Positions 33,908 through 46,109 of a DNA stretch of 64,000 nucleotides are shown here, piece by piece (the stretch's first letter is position 1; each line of letters begins with the position of its first letter). This stretch comes from Theristus sp. LFF4_11. Its lineage: Eukaryota; Nematoda; Chromadorea; Monhysterida; Xyalidae. Under the pieces are notes generated by a model that saw only the letters and a program-made list of their open reading frames with translations, ran no database searches and had not been told where the DNA came from. The DNA is taken from assembly GCA_030248135.1 (NCBI GenBank), contig JASANC010004093.1, positions 1-64,000 of the forward strand, read 5' to 3'. The position numbers and the translations under genes are program-made.

Positions 33908-36900
33908 CAACTGCAGTGCAACGGTCCATATTTGCTATCCTCCATCATCTGCAATAAAAAAGAACACTGGTCAAAAAGCTATGTTGCATACTTTTGCATA
34001 CAATGCCTCCCAACGCACAAGCACGACACCGACCTGTATGAGGGAGTCCAATCCAGTGAGATATCCATCCTCATGGTTGCCTAGTCTCCAGGTGGCACGG
34101 TGTGTCAACGGGGCATGTCCCTGCGGCACTGGCAACGCCTTGGCAAAGTCAATCAGCCACACGCCCGCGTGTTGTTCGTCGTACACAAACAACAGCGAGC
34201 TTCCGATCACCTGAAAACGCACTCTTGCACTGCCAACTACAAATTCCTGCAAGTCAATCCACTCACTCGCCAAATCCCGAACTTCCACTCAACCCGAAAT
34301 TCACCTCGTGCGTTCGGAAGAACTGCGACTGTTCAACAGCTGCTCTGATTGCTTTCAGCCGGTCAACGAACGCCTTTCTGATGGCCGAGTTGTTGCCGAT
34401 GAACTCGCAGAGCACACGGATGATCTGGTCCTTCGCTCGTACTTTTTGAAAGTTCTTTCTTGACGGTCGATGCTGCAGCTGTAACAAGATGCAGATGTGT
34501 TTGAAATGTGAATGGCCGTATTTATTATCATTTTTAGCGATCTGGTTCTGTGCGCGCTCAGAGAGACGCACATAACATTTATCCGTCACGTCACGTCTCA
34601 TCCAAGGAGCAAAAACCAGCAATCCAGCAGGTCACAGCATCTGTAGTGCTCGTGCTCGTTCATACCAGCACTCATACATTCCTACATGCCGCATGCATAA
34701 CGTCGTGCAAGTGCCTGACTTTGCCATACCAGCACTCATACATTCCTACATGCCGTGTGCAGAACGTCGTGCAAGTGCCTGACTTTGCCATACCAGCACT
34801 CATACATTCCTACATGCCGTGTGCAGAACGTCGTGCAAGTGCATGACTTTGCCATACCAGCACTCATACATTCCTACATGCCGTGTGCAGAACGTCGTGC
34901 AAGTGCCTGACTTTGCCATACCAGCACTCATACATTCCTACATGCCGTGTGCAGAACGTCGTGCAAGTGCATGACTTTGCCATACCAGCACTCATACATT
35001 CCTACATGCCGTGTGCAGAACGTCGTGCAAGTGCATGACTTTGCCATACCAGCACTCATACATTCCTACATGCCGTGTGCAGAACGTCGTGCAAGTGCGA
35101 CAGTGCCTGACTTTGCCATACCAGCACTCATACATTCCTACATGCCGTGTGCAGAACGTCGTGCAAGTGCCACCATACCAGAACGTGTGCAGAACGTCGT
35201 GCAAGGCTGATTGCCATACCAGCACTCATACATTCCTACATGCCGTGTGCAGAACGTCGTGCAAGTGCATGACTTTGCCATACCAGCACTCATACATTCC
35301 TACATGCCGTGTGCAGAACGTCGTGCAAGTGCCTGACTTTGCCATACCAGCACTCATACATTCCTACATGCCGTGTGCATAACGTCGTGCAAGTGCCTGA
35401 CTTTGCCATACCAGCACTCATACATTCCTACATGCCGTGTGCAGAACGTCGTGCAAGTGCCTGACTTTGCCATACCAGCACTCATACATTCCTACATGCC
35501 GTGTGCAGAACGTCGTGCAAGTGCCTGACTTTGCCATACCAGCACTCATACATTCCTACATGCCGCATGCATAACGTCGTGCAAGTGCCTGACTTTGCCA
35601 TACCAGCACTCATACATTCCTACATGCCGTGTGCAGAACGTCGTGCAAGTGCCTGACTTTGCCATACCAGCACTCATACATTCCTACATGCCGTGTGCAG
35701 AACGTCGTGCAAGTGCATGACTTTGCCATACCAGCACTCATACATTCCTACATGCCGTGTGCAGAACGTCGTGCAAGTGCCTGAACGCACCTTGACGGCG
35801 TCGATGCGAAAGCCGTACGTGAACGAGGAGCTCTCGCGCTCACGGAACTGCATGTAGCGCAGCTTGGTGATCGCCTGCTCCGACTGCTCCTGCGGCGTCG
35901 GCTCGTTCGCGTCGATTTGCACCATTTTCAAATACAAATCCGCTCGCTTCGTTGGATTACGCACTTCGCACTCAAGGAATGTCCTGCAACTCAACGACAC
36001 CTCAAGCTAGTTCACACTTGTTTCCAAGTTGACATACGCTGTGAACTTTGGAATTGCACCACCACGTACCGTTTACCAATTTTGATGTCCATAATAGCCG
36101 GATTACGAAACAGTCTGCTCATGTCTTCGATTTCGATGAAAGCTAAAAAACTGGAAGCACTCTTAGTTGAACGATGTGCAATAAACACAGAAACCATCAA
36201 TCAATCCGAAACTCACTTTCTCCTTTGTACTCGAGGTCACGCTTAAATTCCGGTACAAATGGCGCAATTACAGGGTCTCCCATTAATGCCTTGTACGCTG
36301 CTGCCTCGGGGTTGTCTTTGCTTGTCGATTTCTTCCACAGGGTGTCATCGGACGCTGGCACTATTGAGCCTGCAATAATTTTGATTTTAATGATTTTAAT
36401 GTTTGTTTTTCATTGAACTTTAAATGGAAAACAAACACCAAGAACATTAAGCACATGTAAATCTGTCTGCATCTTGTTTCGATCACACCCGTGCGACGGA
36501 ATGATGGAGCGTGGTGCGCTTGCCGTCATGCGCTACAAATTGCCGCAAGTCTCAATGCGTGCCAGACCCGTGCGAACCTATGAGGTACTGGGCTGCGTCT
36601 GCAAGAGCGAGCCGGCGTCGCAGCCCACAAGCATGTGCACGTGGTGGAACATTACAAGAGCACATTGGTGGTACGCAAGACCACATTTCAGTGGCTGGGG
36701 GACGGTTCCAAGGTGTTGCGCTTTCCGCAAATGTGCCTGCTGGTGTTTTGTTTTTTAGTCGGCATCTCGGTGTTCAGCCGCTTGGTTCGCACGGGTCTGA
36801 TGTGTGCATGGAGCACGGCGAAAGCGCTCGATCCACCAGACACCGTCGTGCGGGTGTGCGCTCCGACTGTTGTACGGAATGGCAATCAAAAATGGTAGCG

Positions 36901-39900
36901 TTTTTAGTGCGCAAGGAACGCGCGAAATTTGAAGGAATGAAAAAAAACGGCTCAGAAACCCAACTGTGTGTCCATTTTAATGCGTTTTTAATTAATTGTT
37001 CTTCGTGTTATGTACCGTTAATTCTTTGTCCCTTGCACATACGATTGAGAGAAAATCGGGCAGTCTTGAAAAACTAAATTCCTAGTCTGCAACTGGTTTC
37101 GCCTTGATTGAGAAGAGAAGGAGTGCCTTATTTATGCGGCCTCACTGTACCTTGGTGGCCGGACAGCTGGCAGAACTGCAGCAATCGCTCGCGCAGCCAG
37201 CACTCCAACGGCAATGCGGTGCATGCCATTGTGTCGACAGAGTTCTGTGAGAAAAAATGACAGAAAATTCAACAGATAAAATAGTCCAACATTCATTTTC
37301 ATATTTATAGTGAGGGGTCAGTTGGTTGGTAGAGATATCTATCTCATAGAAAACTGCCCTTTGAAACACCATAAAACGGAGAAAGGTGAAAATACGTTTG
37401 GCAAGAATAATGGCAAGTGTGGACAAGAGCAAAACAATGGATGGTTGTGACAAAATACTGATGATGCAAGCAAAACAAAGATGAAAATATTTACAAGCAA
37501 CGTTGCGACACCAGTCAATAAAAAGTCAAAATGATGCGGGGGGTCAAAGGGAGCCAAAAACGCCTGGGCGGCACAGAGCAATGGGAAACAAACAGACGCC
37601 GACAATGCGGCTGTTTCTTATCACTTTTATACAACGATCAGTAGCTTCGTAAACCAGTGAGAGCAGTGCACTCTGCAAAGAACCAACCAACGATTACACG
37701 CTGTTGCTGACAAACCATGAGCAAAAAACGTGTCCAAAAACTCATATCAAGAATACGGCCTTGTGGGAGTGCAAGTTGATAAATTTTCGTGTCTGAATTC
37801 AAGAAAAGAAAAATCCAATCGAACGTAAAGTGAAGTTTTCCAACAGCAAACGGGGTGACGTCACAGTGAGAGAGATAATATTAAACGCGTCCAGAGCAGG
37901 AGGTTAAGGCAAAGTAAAATAATTTTGAAAAAATCACATAGTGTCCATTCAGTCGTGTCAAATTATATCAGGAGCTACACCTACAGCAGTTCACTAGTAC
38001 ATTGAAAAAATTGGGCAATGTAGATTGGCAATTTAGGCAGGCAATTCAGTTGAATAGGTGTCGAAACATAAAATGTTACGTCGATGGTGGTATTTATAGC
38101 AAACACATTGAAACAAGTTACAACTGAAATTACAACAAATTATGTAAATAAACACAACGCATGGTGTCGTTGTTACTTACTTAATACGACGTTTTTGGCA
38201 CGTGGGCAACACTCGCAACAAAAAATGCACCGTGCTGCTGTGAGATGGTAGAAAGAAATACTGGAAAAAACCAGATACAATAGGAAACATGCGGTTGAAT
38301 TGGAAACGAATCATTTCAAACAATATCTAAACAATATCCTCCTCGTCACCATGCGAAACGGCTCCACATGAAATTGCAAAAAATTTAACGCACAGTGGTT
38401 ACAAAATTTTGAATCAATAACAAAATAAATCCTTAATGTATAAGCCAGTTACAACGGTTGTTTATAAACCAACACCGAGTCCCGAGTGAACTGTTTTTTC
38501 GTCGCATGAAGAAGAAATGCCTGCAGTTGGCCACACACTCAACAAATATTTACAGAATATAGCTTGAAGAGACAATCAACTGATAGGTGCCCACCTAGCA
38601 GTAAACCATTCCTGTCAATATTTTTGTGACGCAAACTTGTTATGTCCAGTGCAGCAGAACATTCCCAGCCTCAAACTTTTGTGAATATCATTTTACCGTA
38701 TTCATGCACGAACAGTGTAAAGAATGCGGGTTTCCCATATTTTTTAGATTCATAGTCTTGGCTCAGCAGACCCTGACACGCCACCCCCAAAGAACTGTGC
38801 AGCTGCAATTGCGTCATTACAATCTATGGCACGTTCAAATCAACGCACACGCACAACAAACCAACCACATCACAGCAAAAAAGCAGCATTTATATGTACA
38901 TTTCAGTTTTCAAGTACACAATGAAAAGTAAAGCGGCAGCCAGCCCACCTCCAGTGGCCAGTGATACAATCAATGACGCAAAAAGTAAAAAAAACTATGA
39001 TACTTGGTAAACCCCAGTTGTAAACATTTTCAAATTCCAAACCCATCGCGGCCAAGCAAATTGAACCAGCTAACCCCCATTCAAATCGTGTGAACAAGTA
39101 AACAAAAAAATAGAATACGATGCTATTCTCCGTTCAAACAATTTCAACTTGTCTATTTTTAACCCCGGCTAGGCCGTTTGACGTAAGTAAAGCAAAAAGC
39201 GACGCTACATTGTTTGCTGTTTGTGAATCATTTTAGTGATGAACAAAAAATCATGTGGCTTCAACAAAGGCAAGCAAACATCAGAGCTGTTTTTGTGAGA
39301 TAATATTTTGCAGCTTGAAAAAGGCTGATCAACCGACATTTTGCTTCACAATATTTTACACGTCTTTGCGTGATGGTGCAAACCTTCAAAACATCTAAAC
39401 GACAACAATGAAATAGTACAATTTTTGAAGCGCAACAATTCAGCTTAAATTGTACAAGACAGTTTACTAAGGGCGCATTCATGATGCAGTATTTAGTGAC
39501 CGCACAGCTATGTTAAAAGACAGCTGCGCGGGCACTAAAAACTGCAACATGAATGCGCCTTAAAAATAAACTGCAACGCCCCTTCGATAGAACAAACGTT
39601 CGTGTAGTTGCAAAGGAAAAGCTCGTATTTAGCAATTCCCACAACCAATCAGAACAGCAAAACGTTCTTCCATATCAAACCAGCAAATGTGAGCAGAAAA
39701 AACCGGTTTACTTATCAAAATCGTTGCCAACGCTGTGTGATTGACGTCAATGCAATGCGTTGATCGTTTTTCAAGGAAAATTGAAAGGAAAGGACAAGAA
39801 CAGCACGCACACAAACTGCACTTGTATTGCAAATACGCACGTTTGTGGTGATACTGATCATGTGTGACATCTAGACATGATGAATGAATGCTGGACATGG

Positions 39901-42456
39901 TGAATGCAACCAAAAACACACGATCAGCACATCGCGCTAGTCGCAGTCTCTCTGTTATGACACAATAATGCTGCACAATGCAACACGCAAACGAACGCTG
40001 TCATCGTGGTGTGCGTGTGTTCTGTTCACAAACGGGAGTGCGCCGGCTTGATACTAGGAGTGGAGTAATGGATCAAGTGCACTCACGACCACCATCTGCC
40101 GGAGCATGCTTGAGAGTCCCTCGGATCGTGGCTCTGCGTGCTCGTGTTTCCTTCGCGACAGTCCGCGTCGTACCGAGTAGCGGCCGGTCGCGATCGGATA
40201 GAGGCCGCGTTCGTTCGGCTGCGGTGTTGCGCGCGACGTGAGCAGCTTGAATGAAGCGGCATGCGCGCGCCACACGGGCGCACTCACGGGCGTGCACGGC
40301 GCAGAGCAGCTCTGCTCGACACGGGCACTCACGGCCTGCAACAAACACGCCCACTGCAAACGCTGAGCGTTGTTGTTGGCTGCAGCACGCTAAGCCTCCA
40401 GCAACTCACAACTGGCACCTGCTGTTGGTTGGCATGCTGTTCGCACGTCACCAGCGCCGGCGCATTCGCCAACGGTGAACGTGGCACTTTGCGATGCAGA
40501 CCAGGCGAGGCACGTGGCGACGATTTCGGTGACGGAAACGGAAACCGCTTGATGATCTGGCGAATCACTTCGTGTGAGAACTCCTCGTGTTCCGTTCGAG
40601 CGACAGTAGCAGCGGATGGCTGATGCGCGTTGCTTCCGGTGGCCGTGATTGGCAACTGCGCAGAGGAGCGACGGGGACGAAGCAACAACGACAGCGGACG
40701 GCACTGCTGCGTTCTCAGCGGCTTGCCGTTCGCTTCGTTTGGCGCCGCTGTCTGAGCCAGATGCTCCATACGGCCAACTGAGTCGCACTGAGTAACATTA
40801 ACAACTAGTTTCACATTTTCCCGTTCTGTCTCAGCGATCTGCGTCCGATCTTGTGTCGGTGAACTTGAACATTCACTCGTTGCACTGTTGACACTGCTGC
40901 CTGGACAGCAAATATCGGCGATGTTGTCGTCGCAAGATAAAATACCACTGTCACACGATGGAATCTTTTCTGCCGGTCTGTCCGTCACCGTCGGTGTGTC
41001 ACTGTTACGCAGCACTCTCGCAGTGGACGTCCGATCCTCTAACGCGCAAAGAACCTGCCAGAAAACGTACGTGATATTCGGTCAGAAAATGACGCTGAAT
41101 CATCAGAACCACACAATGCAGCTAATCAATTGCGACAGTAGCAGATGAATGGTTTTGTCACGAAACAGTTCGAATGAACCGGTTATGCGTACGAACATGT
41201 ACAAAATTGTCGTTGCACATAACAATTGAGTTCTCGATAACTGTTGCAAACTGATGTGCTCTGTTGCACTGCAATCAAACGATTGTCCATGCACACAGCA
41301 CACCTGTCTGACACCACTGTCCGTCGACGCGTGTCGCTTGCAGTCTGCTGTCACCGGTGAATTTGTGGATGTTGAGCGCGAGCGATCGCTGTGCGTGCCA
41401 CTGTGGCTGCAGCTGGCGTCGCTGTGCGTGCTCCTCTGACGAGCCAGTTGCCCTGTCAACCGCCCAAGCGACCGGCGAATCCACCGTTCACCAGCGCTTG
41501 CATGCCGTTGCTCTGATCTGATGGCGCAGTGCGATCGCGCGCTGCGACCCGCCTGCGGGCACACGGGCACCGCACTGGACGAATCGCTTCTGTAACGTGT
41601 GTTCGCGGTTGTCTGTTTTAAATTCATTGGGCTGGGGGCGACAAAAATCACAGCTACATTGTGCACATTGCGTTCGAATATCTATATAAATTTATAAAAT
41701 TGATTTAGTCTAGTAGTTAGCTAGCTGGACCAAATTTTTCAGGCTGATAAATTTTTATATGTTGTGGCTGAGGAAATTGTGGAGGCGGCGGGGAGGGTTA
41801 TGGTGGACAACCAGGTCAGCTACGGTCTGCAGGTGCCGAATAAATAAGGCAGTCATTGCATTCATCATATTTCCCAATCGTGTGCGCAATGGACAAAGAA
41901 CGAACGCAATGGCATGAACAAATTAATCAAACAAAAAACACGATCAATTAGATACACAGTTGTAATTTCTTGTTGATACACAATTTGATTCAATTGTAAT
42001 CGATACACAATTGTAATACACAAAGCTTTCTGAAAGTATTTTCTTCAAGTTCATTCAAAATTCACACGCTCCTTGCACCCTGAAAAAAGATGCCATGTTT
42101 ACTCGGCCATTCAACTATCAGCACTAAACGTCGATCCACATATTTTTTGAAAGGACAGTGACAGTCCTTTGCGATCAACGAGTTAAAAAAACAAAAAAAA
42201 CGAACGTTGCAGCAATGCGATCTACTTGGAACGTGAGTTTCACGGGCTCGGTTGATCGTTTTGCACTAGTCGAACTCGAAGAGCTTGCAACATCGAAATC
42301 AACGTGAACACCAGAATCATGAGACTGAGTCTTTGACGTTGTTCTCGGTGCAGATTTGATGGTGCTTTCGCTTGGCATCAAGTGATGAGAATGACTGCTG
42401 AACACTTTGCCCATTATTTTGCCCCGCTTGTCGATCTCCTTCTTCAAATCAAAAAG
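33908..42456 (-). CDS. Inositol 1,4,5-trisphosphate 3-kinase (5' end open)
   Basis: Phosphorylates Ins(1,4,5)P3 to Ins(1,3,4,5)P4, tuning calcium signalling. Minus-strand exons: 42226-42456, 41304-41612, 40419-41054, 40087-40335, 37151-37244, 36217-36369, 36070-36142, 35791-35983, 34305-34478, 34034-34210 and 33908-33949. All phases agree, giving at least 776 aa. The first four exons (475 aa) are Ser/Arg/Thr-rich and form a regulatory-type extension. The catalytic part starts near [13 protein letters not shown] and shows PAIMDIKIG (the PxxxDxKxG motif, about residues 572-580), the IP3K-specific helical insert [17 protein letters not shown] then [11 protein letters not shown] and [19 protein letters not shown], and [13 protein letters not shown] with Asp725. 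[16 protein letters not shown] follows, and the protein ends [13 protein letters not shown]. The insert separates it from IP6K and IPMK kinases. A shorter product could start at Met 37227-37229 (296 aa). The acceptor of the second recognised exon is weak. No exon upstream of 42456 could be found in the repeats. Confidence 0.92.
34661..35784. repeat. 64-bp minisatellite in a kinase intron, about 17 copies
   Basis: The unit begins CATACCAGCACTCATACATT and ends CGTGCAAGTGCCTGACTTTGC. Variants differ mainly at GTGTGCAGAAC versus GCATGCATAAC and CCTGAC versus CATGAC. One irregular join lies near 35160-35215. The array begins within about 6 bases of the 5' splice donor of the exon 35791-35983 and fills most of the intron. 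Confidence 0.98.
36474..36898 (+). pseudogene. Possible nested membrane-protein fragment in a kinase intron
   Basis: On the strand opposite the kinase, inside its intron, GC-richer sequence reads [20 protein letters not shown] and [20 protein letters not shown]. After a shift of frame near 36635 it continues [20 protein letters not shown] and [20 protein letters not shown], a likely membrane segment, and stops at 36898. Base composition resembles the real exons here rather than the AT-rich intron around it. No family recognised. It could be a decayed retrocopy or a small gene with an unseen intron. Confidence 0.3.
37245..40086. other. Large kinase intron; one small MITE
   Basis: 2.8 kb of AT-rich intron between the regulatory and catalytic exons. 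Apart from the inverted repeat at 39469-39563, nothing could be recognised. An alternative promoter for the short kinase form could lie here, but no element can be named. Confidence 0.5.
39469..39563. mobile_element. 95-bp MITE-like palindrome
   Basis: TAAGGGCGCATTCATGATGCAGTATTTAGTG and its near-complement CACTAAAAACTGCAACATGAATGCGCCTTA face each other around GACCGCACAGCTATG. A similar left end (TAAGGGGCATTAATGAAGCAG) appears alone at 21732. Confidence 0.6.
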
Positions 42457-42600
42457 CTGTGGTAGTGGTACTGCTAAAGAATCACATTCACAGTACCGTG
42501 GGCGGAGGGGTGGGGGGGGGGGTGCCCGTGCACCCCCCAGAGAGCACCAGAGACCGTCGGGTGCAGTACCGTGGGCGGGGGGGGGGGTGGGGGGGTACAC

Positions 42601-43658
42601 CTAGGGTTAGGGGCTTTGAAAAAAAAATTTTTTTTTTTATTTTTTTTTTAGTTTTTTTTTTTAAAAAAAAAATTTGGATTTTTTTTTTCAAACTTAAAAA
42701 AAAAATTTGAAAATTTTTTCTTCTACTTTGCTCTGAAAATTCGATTTATGGCATAATTTTTTGAAAGTTCAAACCAAATTTTCTTCCCAACTTCTTTGTG
42801 TGCTTAGGTACATGTCATTATTTGGTCATTTTGACCGACGTACTCCATGTTTTTCGATTTGGATGACTTCTAGAGTCAATTTTTAGCGTTGAAATGACTT
42901 AACTGAATTGAAATATCGTTTCAGAAATCGTTTTCTTGCAACTTAGAACATGTTTTTTCAGTCGGTAGGCCATGAGATGAACATGATATCTTGTTGATTG
43001 GCGTACGTTATAGGTCTACAATGGAGTTGTGCGATATATTGTTAAACAATTGGAGCGGGGATGTTGGTTAATACCACATCACACGACCGTTTTTCAGATA
43101 CCCGATAACATGGCCACATGTTAAAACTTGCGTGCTGAGCTAAACTAACGTGTTAAACTTGCGTCTGTCAGTTGCCCGCAACGTGATCGCGAAATCATGG
43201 TACGTGTTTTCGATACGATGATTTGAAGAGTGGGCTCTCGCCATGTGGCAGATAGCATAGCTGGTTGAACCTGAAAGTAAGTGTCTTGGGGGGGGGGGGG
43301 GCGACCGGGTCGACAGGGGTTGCCGACTTAGCTACAGCAAACAGGAATTTTTGAACACAGTCAAATTTTGGTAATTTTCTAAAGAGGAACAACTAAGAAC
43401 GGTTCAATATTCAAGTACACGTCGAAAATTGTCCTGTTTTACTGTTGAAAATGCAACTTTCCCTCTATGAAATGGACATAATTTCAATAAAACACGATTT
43501 TCGCTCTTATAGTTTTCTGGATCGTTCTGAAAATAGTCTAGATGAACTCAGCTCGACGAGACGCTTCGAACAAACCTAACTTGTAAAAAAAAAATTTTAA
43601 AAAAAAAATTTTTTTTTAATTAAAAAAAAAATCCGGATTTTTTTTTCCCTAACCCTAG
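42601..43658. mobile_element. CTAGGGTTAGGG-family element (M3), copy 2
   Basis: 1058 bp with full inverted ends CTAGGGTTAGGGG / CCCTAACCCTAG, flanked by GTACAC on both sides (42595-42600, 43659-43664) within an M2 element. Internal sequence is nearly identical to copies 1 and 3. Confidence 0.9.
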
Positions 43659-46109
43659 GTACACCCCCCCCCCCCAGAGCACCAGAGACCGTCGGGTGGG
43701 GGGGTGGGGGGGGGCACCGTGCCACCCCCCCCCCCCATCGGACCCCCCCCCCCTCGAAAATTTGGCCGACACCCCCCCACACCCCCCATGAAATTGATTT
43801 GTATACATACTTAAAAGTGATTTTTTTTATTTCTGATCAGTACCGTGGGCCCAAAAAAATTTTCGAGGGGGGGGGGGTATGGTACCGTGGGGGGGGTGCC
43901 GACCAAAAAGTGAGGGGGGGGGGGTCCAACCTATGGTAACGGGGGCCCCCCCCCCCAGGGGGGTCCCCGGGGGGGGGGTGCATTGTTTCAAAATTTTCTG
44001 TGGGGGGGTCCACCCCCCCCACCCCCCCCCCCCATGAAATTTTTTCGCTCAAATTTGAAAGGAAAAACGCTAAATTTTGCTGCAAAATCTTTGAAATTAC
44101 AATGAAGATGGTCAAGTTATCATATATTCAGCTTATATTATGGACTTTATAGACAAAAAATCATGATTTTCGAAAAAAAATTTAGGGTGTGCAGAAAATT
44201 TTGGGGGGGGGGGGACGTCCGCCAGACAAAATTTCATGGGGGGGGGGGGGGGGGGGGGGGGTGTCGGCCAAATTTTCGAGGGGGGGGTACGATGGGGGGG
44301 GGGGGGGTGCCCGGTTTTAGGGGGGGGGGGGTGGCACGGTGCCCCCCCCCCCCCCCCCCCACCCGACGCCCTCGCGTGCTCCGGGGGGGGTGCACCCCCC
44401 CACCCCCCCCCCCGCCCACGGTACTGTTTCTGATCAGAGGTTGCTTGCAATGAGTCGTTGTAGGTTCCTAATCCTAAACCTGATCCTAATCCTAAGCGAA
44501 GCCTTTTTGATAAGGTGAAAATGATCAATTTAGTTTTTGCATTTTTTTCTTTCCTGTGTTAAAGGGCAGGGGCCACCGCCACTGCACATGCACCTGTTTT
44601 AATAATGATGCATTACGGAAATTTTGTCTGGCGGAGCCGGAGACCCCCCCAAAAATTTTCTGCACACCCTAAATTTTTTTTCGAAAATCATGATTTTTTG
44701 TCTATAAAGTCTATAATATAAGCTGAATATATGATAACTTGACCATCTTCATTGTAATTTCAAAGATTTTGCAGCTAAATTTAGCGTTTTTCCTTTAAAA
44801 TTTAAGCGAAAAAATTTCATGGGGGGGGGGGTGGGGGGGGGGCCCCCCCCCCACAGAAAATTTTGAAAAAATGCACCCCCCCCCCATGGGACCCCCTGGG
44901 GGGGGGGGGGGTCCCACGTTACCATAGGTTGGACCCCCCCCCCTCACTTTTTGGTCGGCACCCCCACCACGGCACCATACCCAGTACCGTGGGCGGGGGG
45001 GGGGGTGGGGGGGAACACCCCCCCCAGAGCACCCGCGACCGTCGGGTGGGGGGGGGGTGGGGGGGGCACCGTGCCACCCCCCTAAAACCGGGCACCCCCC
45101 CCCCCCCCCATCGTACCCCCCCCCCCTCGAAAATTTGGCCGACACCCCCCCCCCCACACCCCCCATGAAATTTTGTCTGGCGGACACCCCCCCCCCCAAA
45201 ATTTTCGATTTGTATACATACTTAAAAGTGATTTTTTTGATTTCTGATCAGAGGTTGCTTGCAATGAGTCGCTGTAGGTTCCTAATCCTAAACCTAATTC
45301 TAATCCTAAGCCAAGCCTTTTTGATAAGGTGAAAATGATCAATTTAGTTTTTGCATTTTTTTCTTTCCTGTGTTTTGGAGGAGGAGCACCGGAACTGCAG
45401 ATGCAGCTGTTTTAATAATGATGCATTACGAAATTTTCTGCACACCCTAAAATTTTTTTCGAAAATCATGATTTTTTGTCTATAAAGTCCATAATATAAG
45501 CTGAATATATGATAACTTGACCATCTTCATTGTAATTTCAACGATTTTGCAGCAAAATTTAGCGTTTTTCCTTCAAAATTTAAGCGAAAAATTATCATGG
45601 GGGGGGGGGGGGGGGGGACCCCCCCCCCACAGAAAATTTTGAAAAAATGCACCCCCCCCCCATGGGACCCCCTGGGGGGGTCCCACGTTACCATAGGTTG
45701 GACCCCCCCCCTCACTTTTTGGTCGGCACCCCCCCCCACGGTACCATACCCCCCCCCCCTCGAAATTTTTTTTGGGCCCACGGTACTGACCATACCCCCC
45801 CCGTCGAAAATTTGTTTGGGCCCACGGTACTGGTCGGGTGGGGGGGGGGGGGCATAGTTGTTCCAGAGCCGGGGGTTGGGGGCAGTACCGAAGGCCTGGC
45901 GAAAGCAAATTTTCGAGGGGGGGGGGGGTGTCCAGTGCCATAGTTGTTCTAGGGGGGGGGGGCTGGGGGGGGGCCGCCCCCCCAAAAAAATTTCGAATCT
46001 ATCTCTATCAAACAGGTTTTTTCGGCCCAGCTATTATCTATCTGAAAAAATTTCTCAGCCAGCTATCTATCTGAGAATTTTTGTCTTCGAAGACATAAAA
46101 TTTTTCACC

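Noticed and set aside
34550..35382. Open frames across the 64-bp repeat ([18 protein letters not shown])
   Set aside because: Pure tandem-repeat translation within a kinase intron; unit not a multiple of three.
34661..35784. CRISPR array
   Set aside because: Contiguous tandem repeat with no unique spacers, in a eukaryotic intron.
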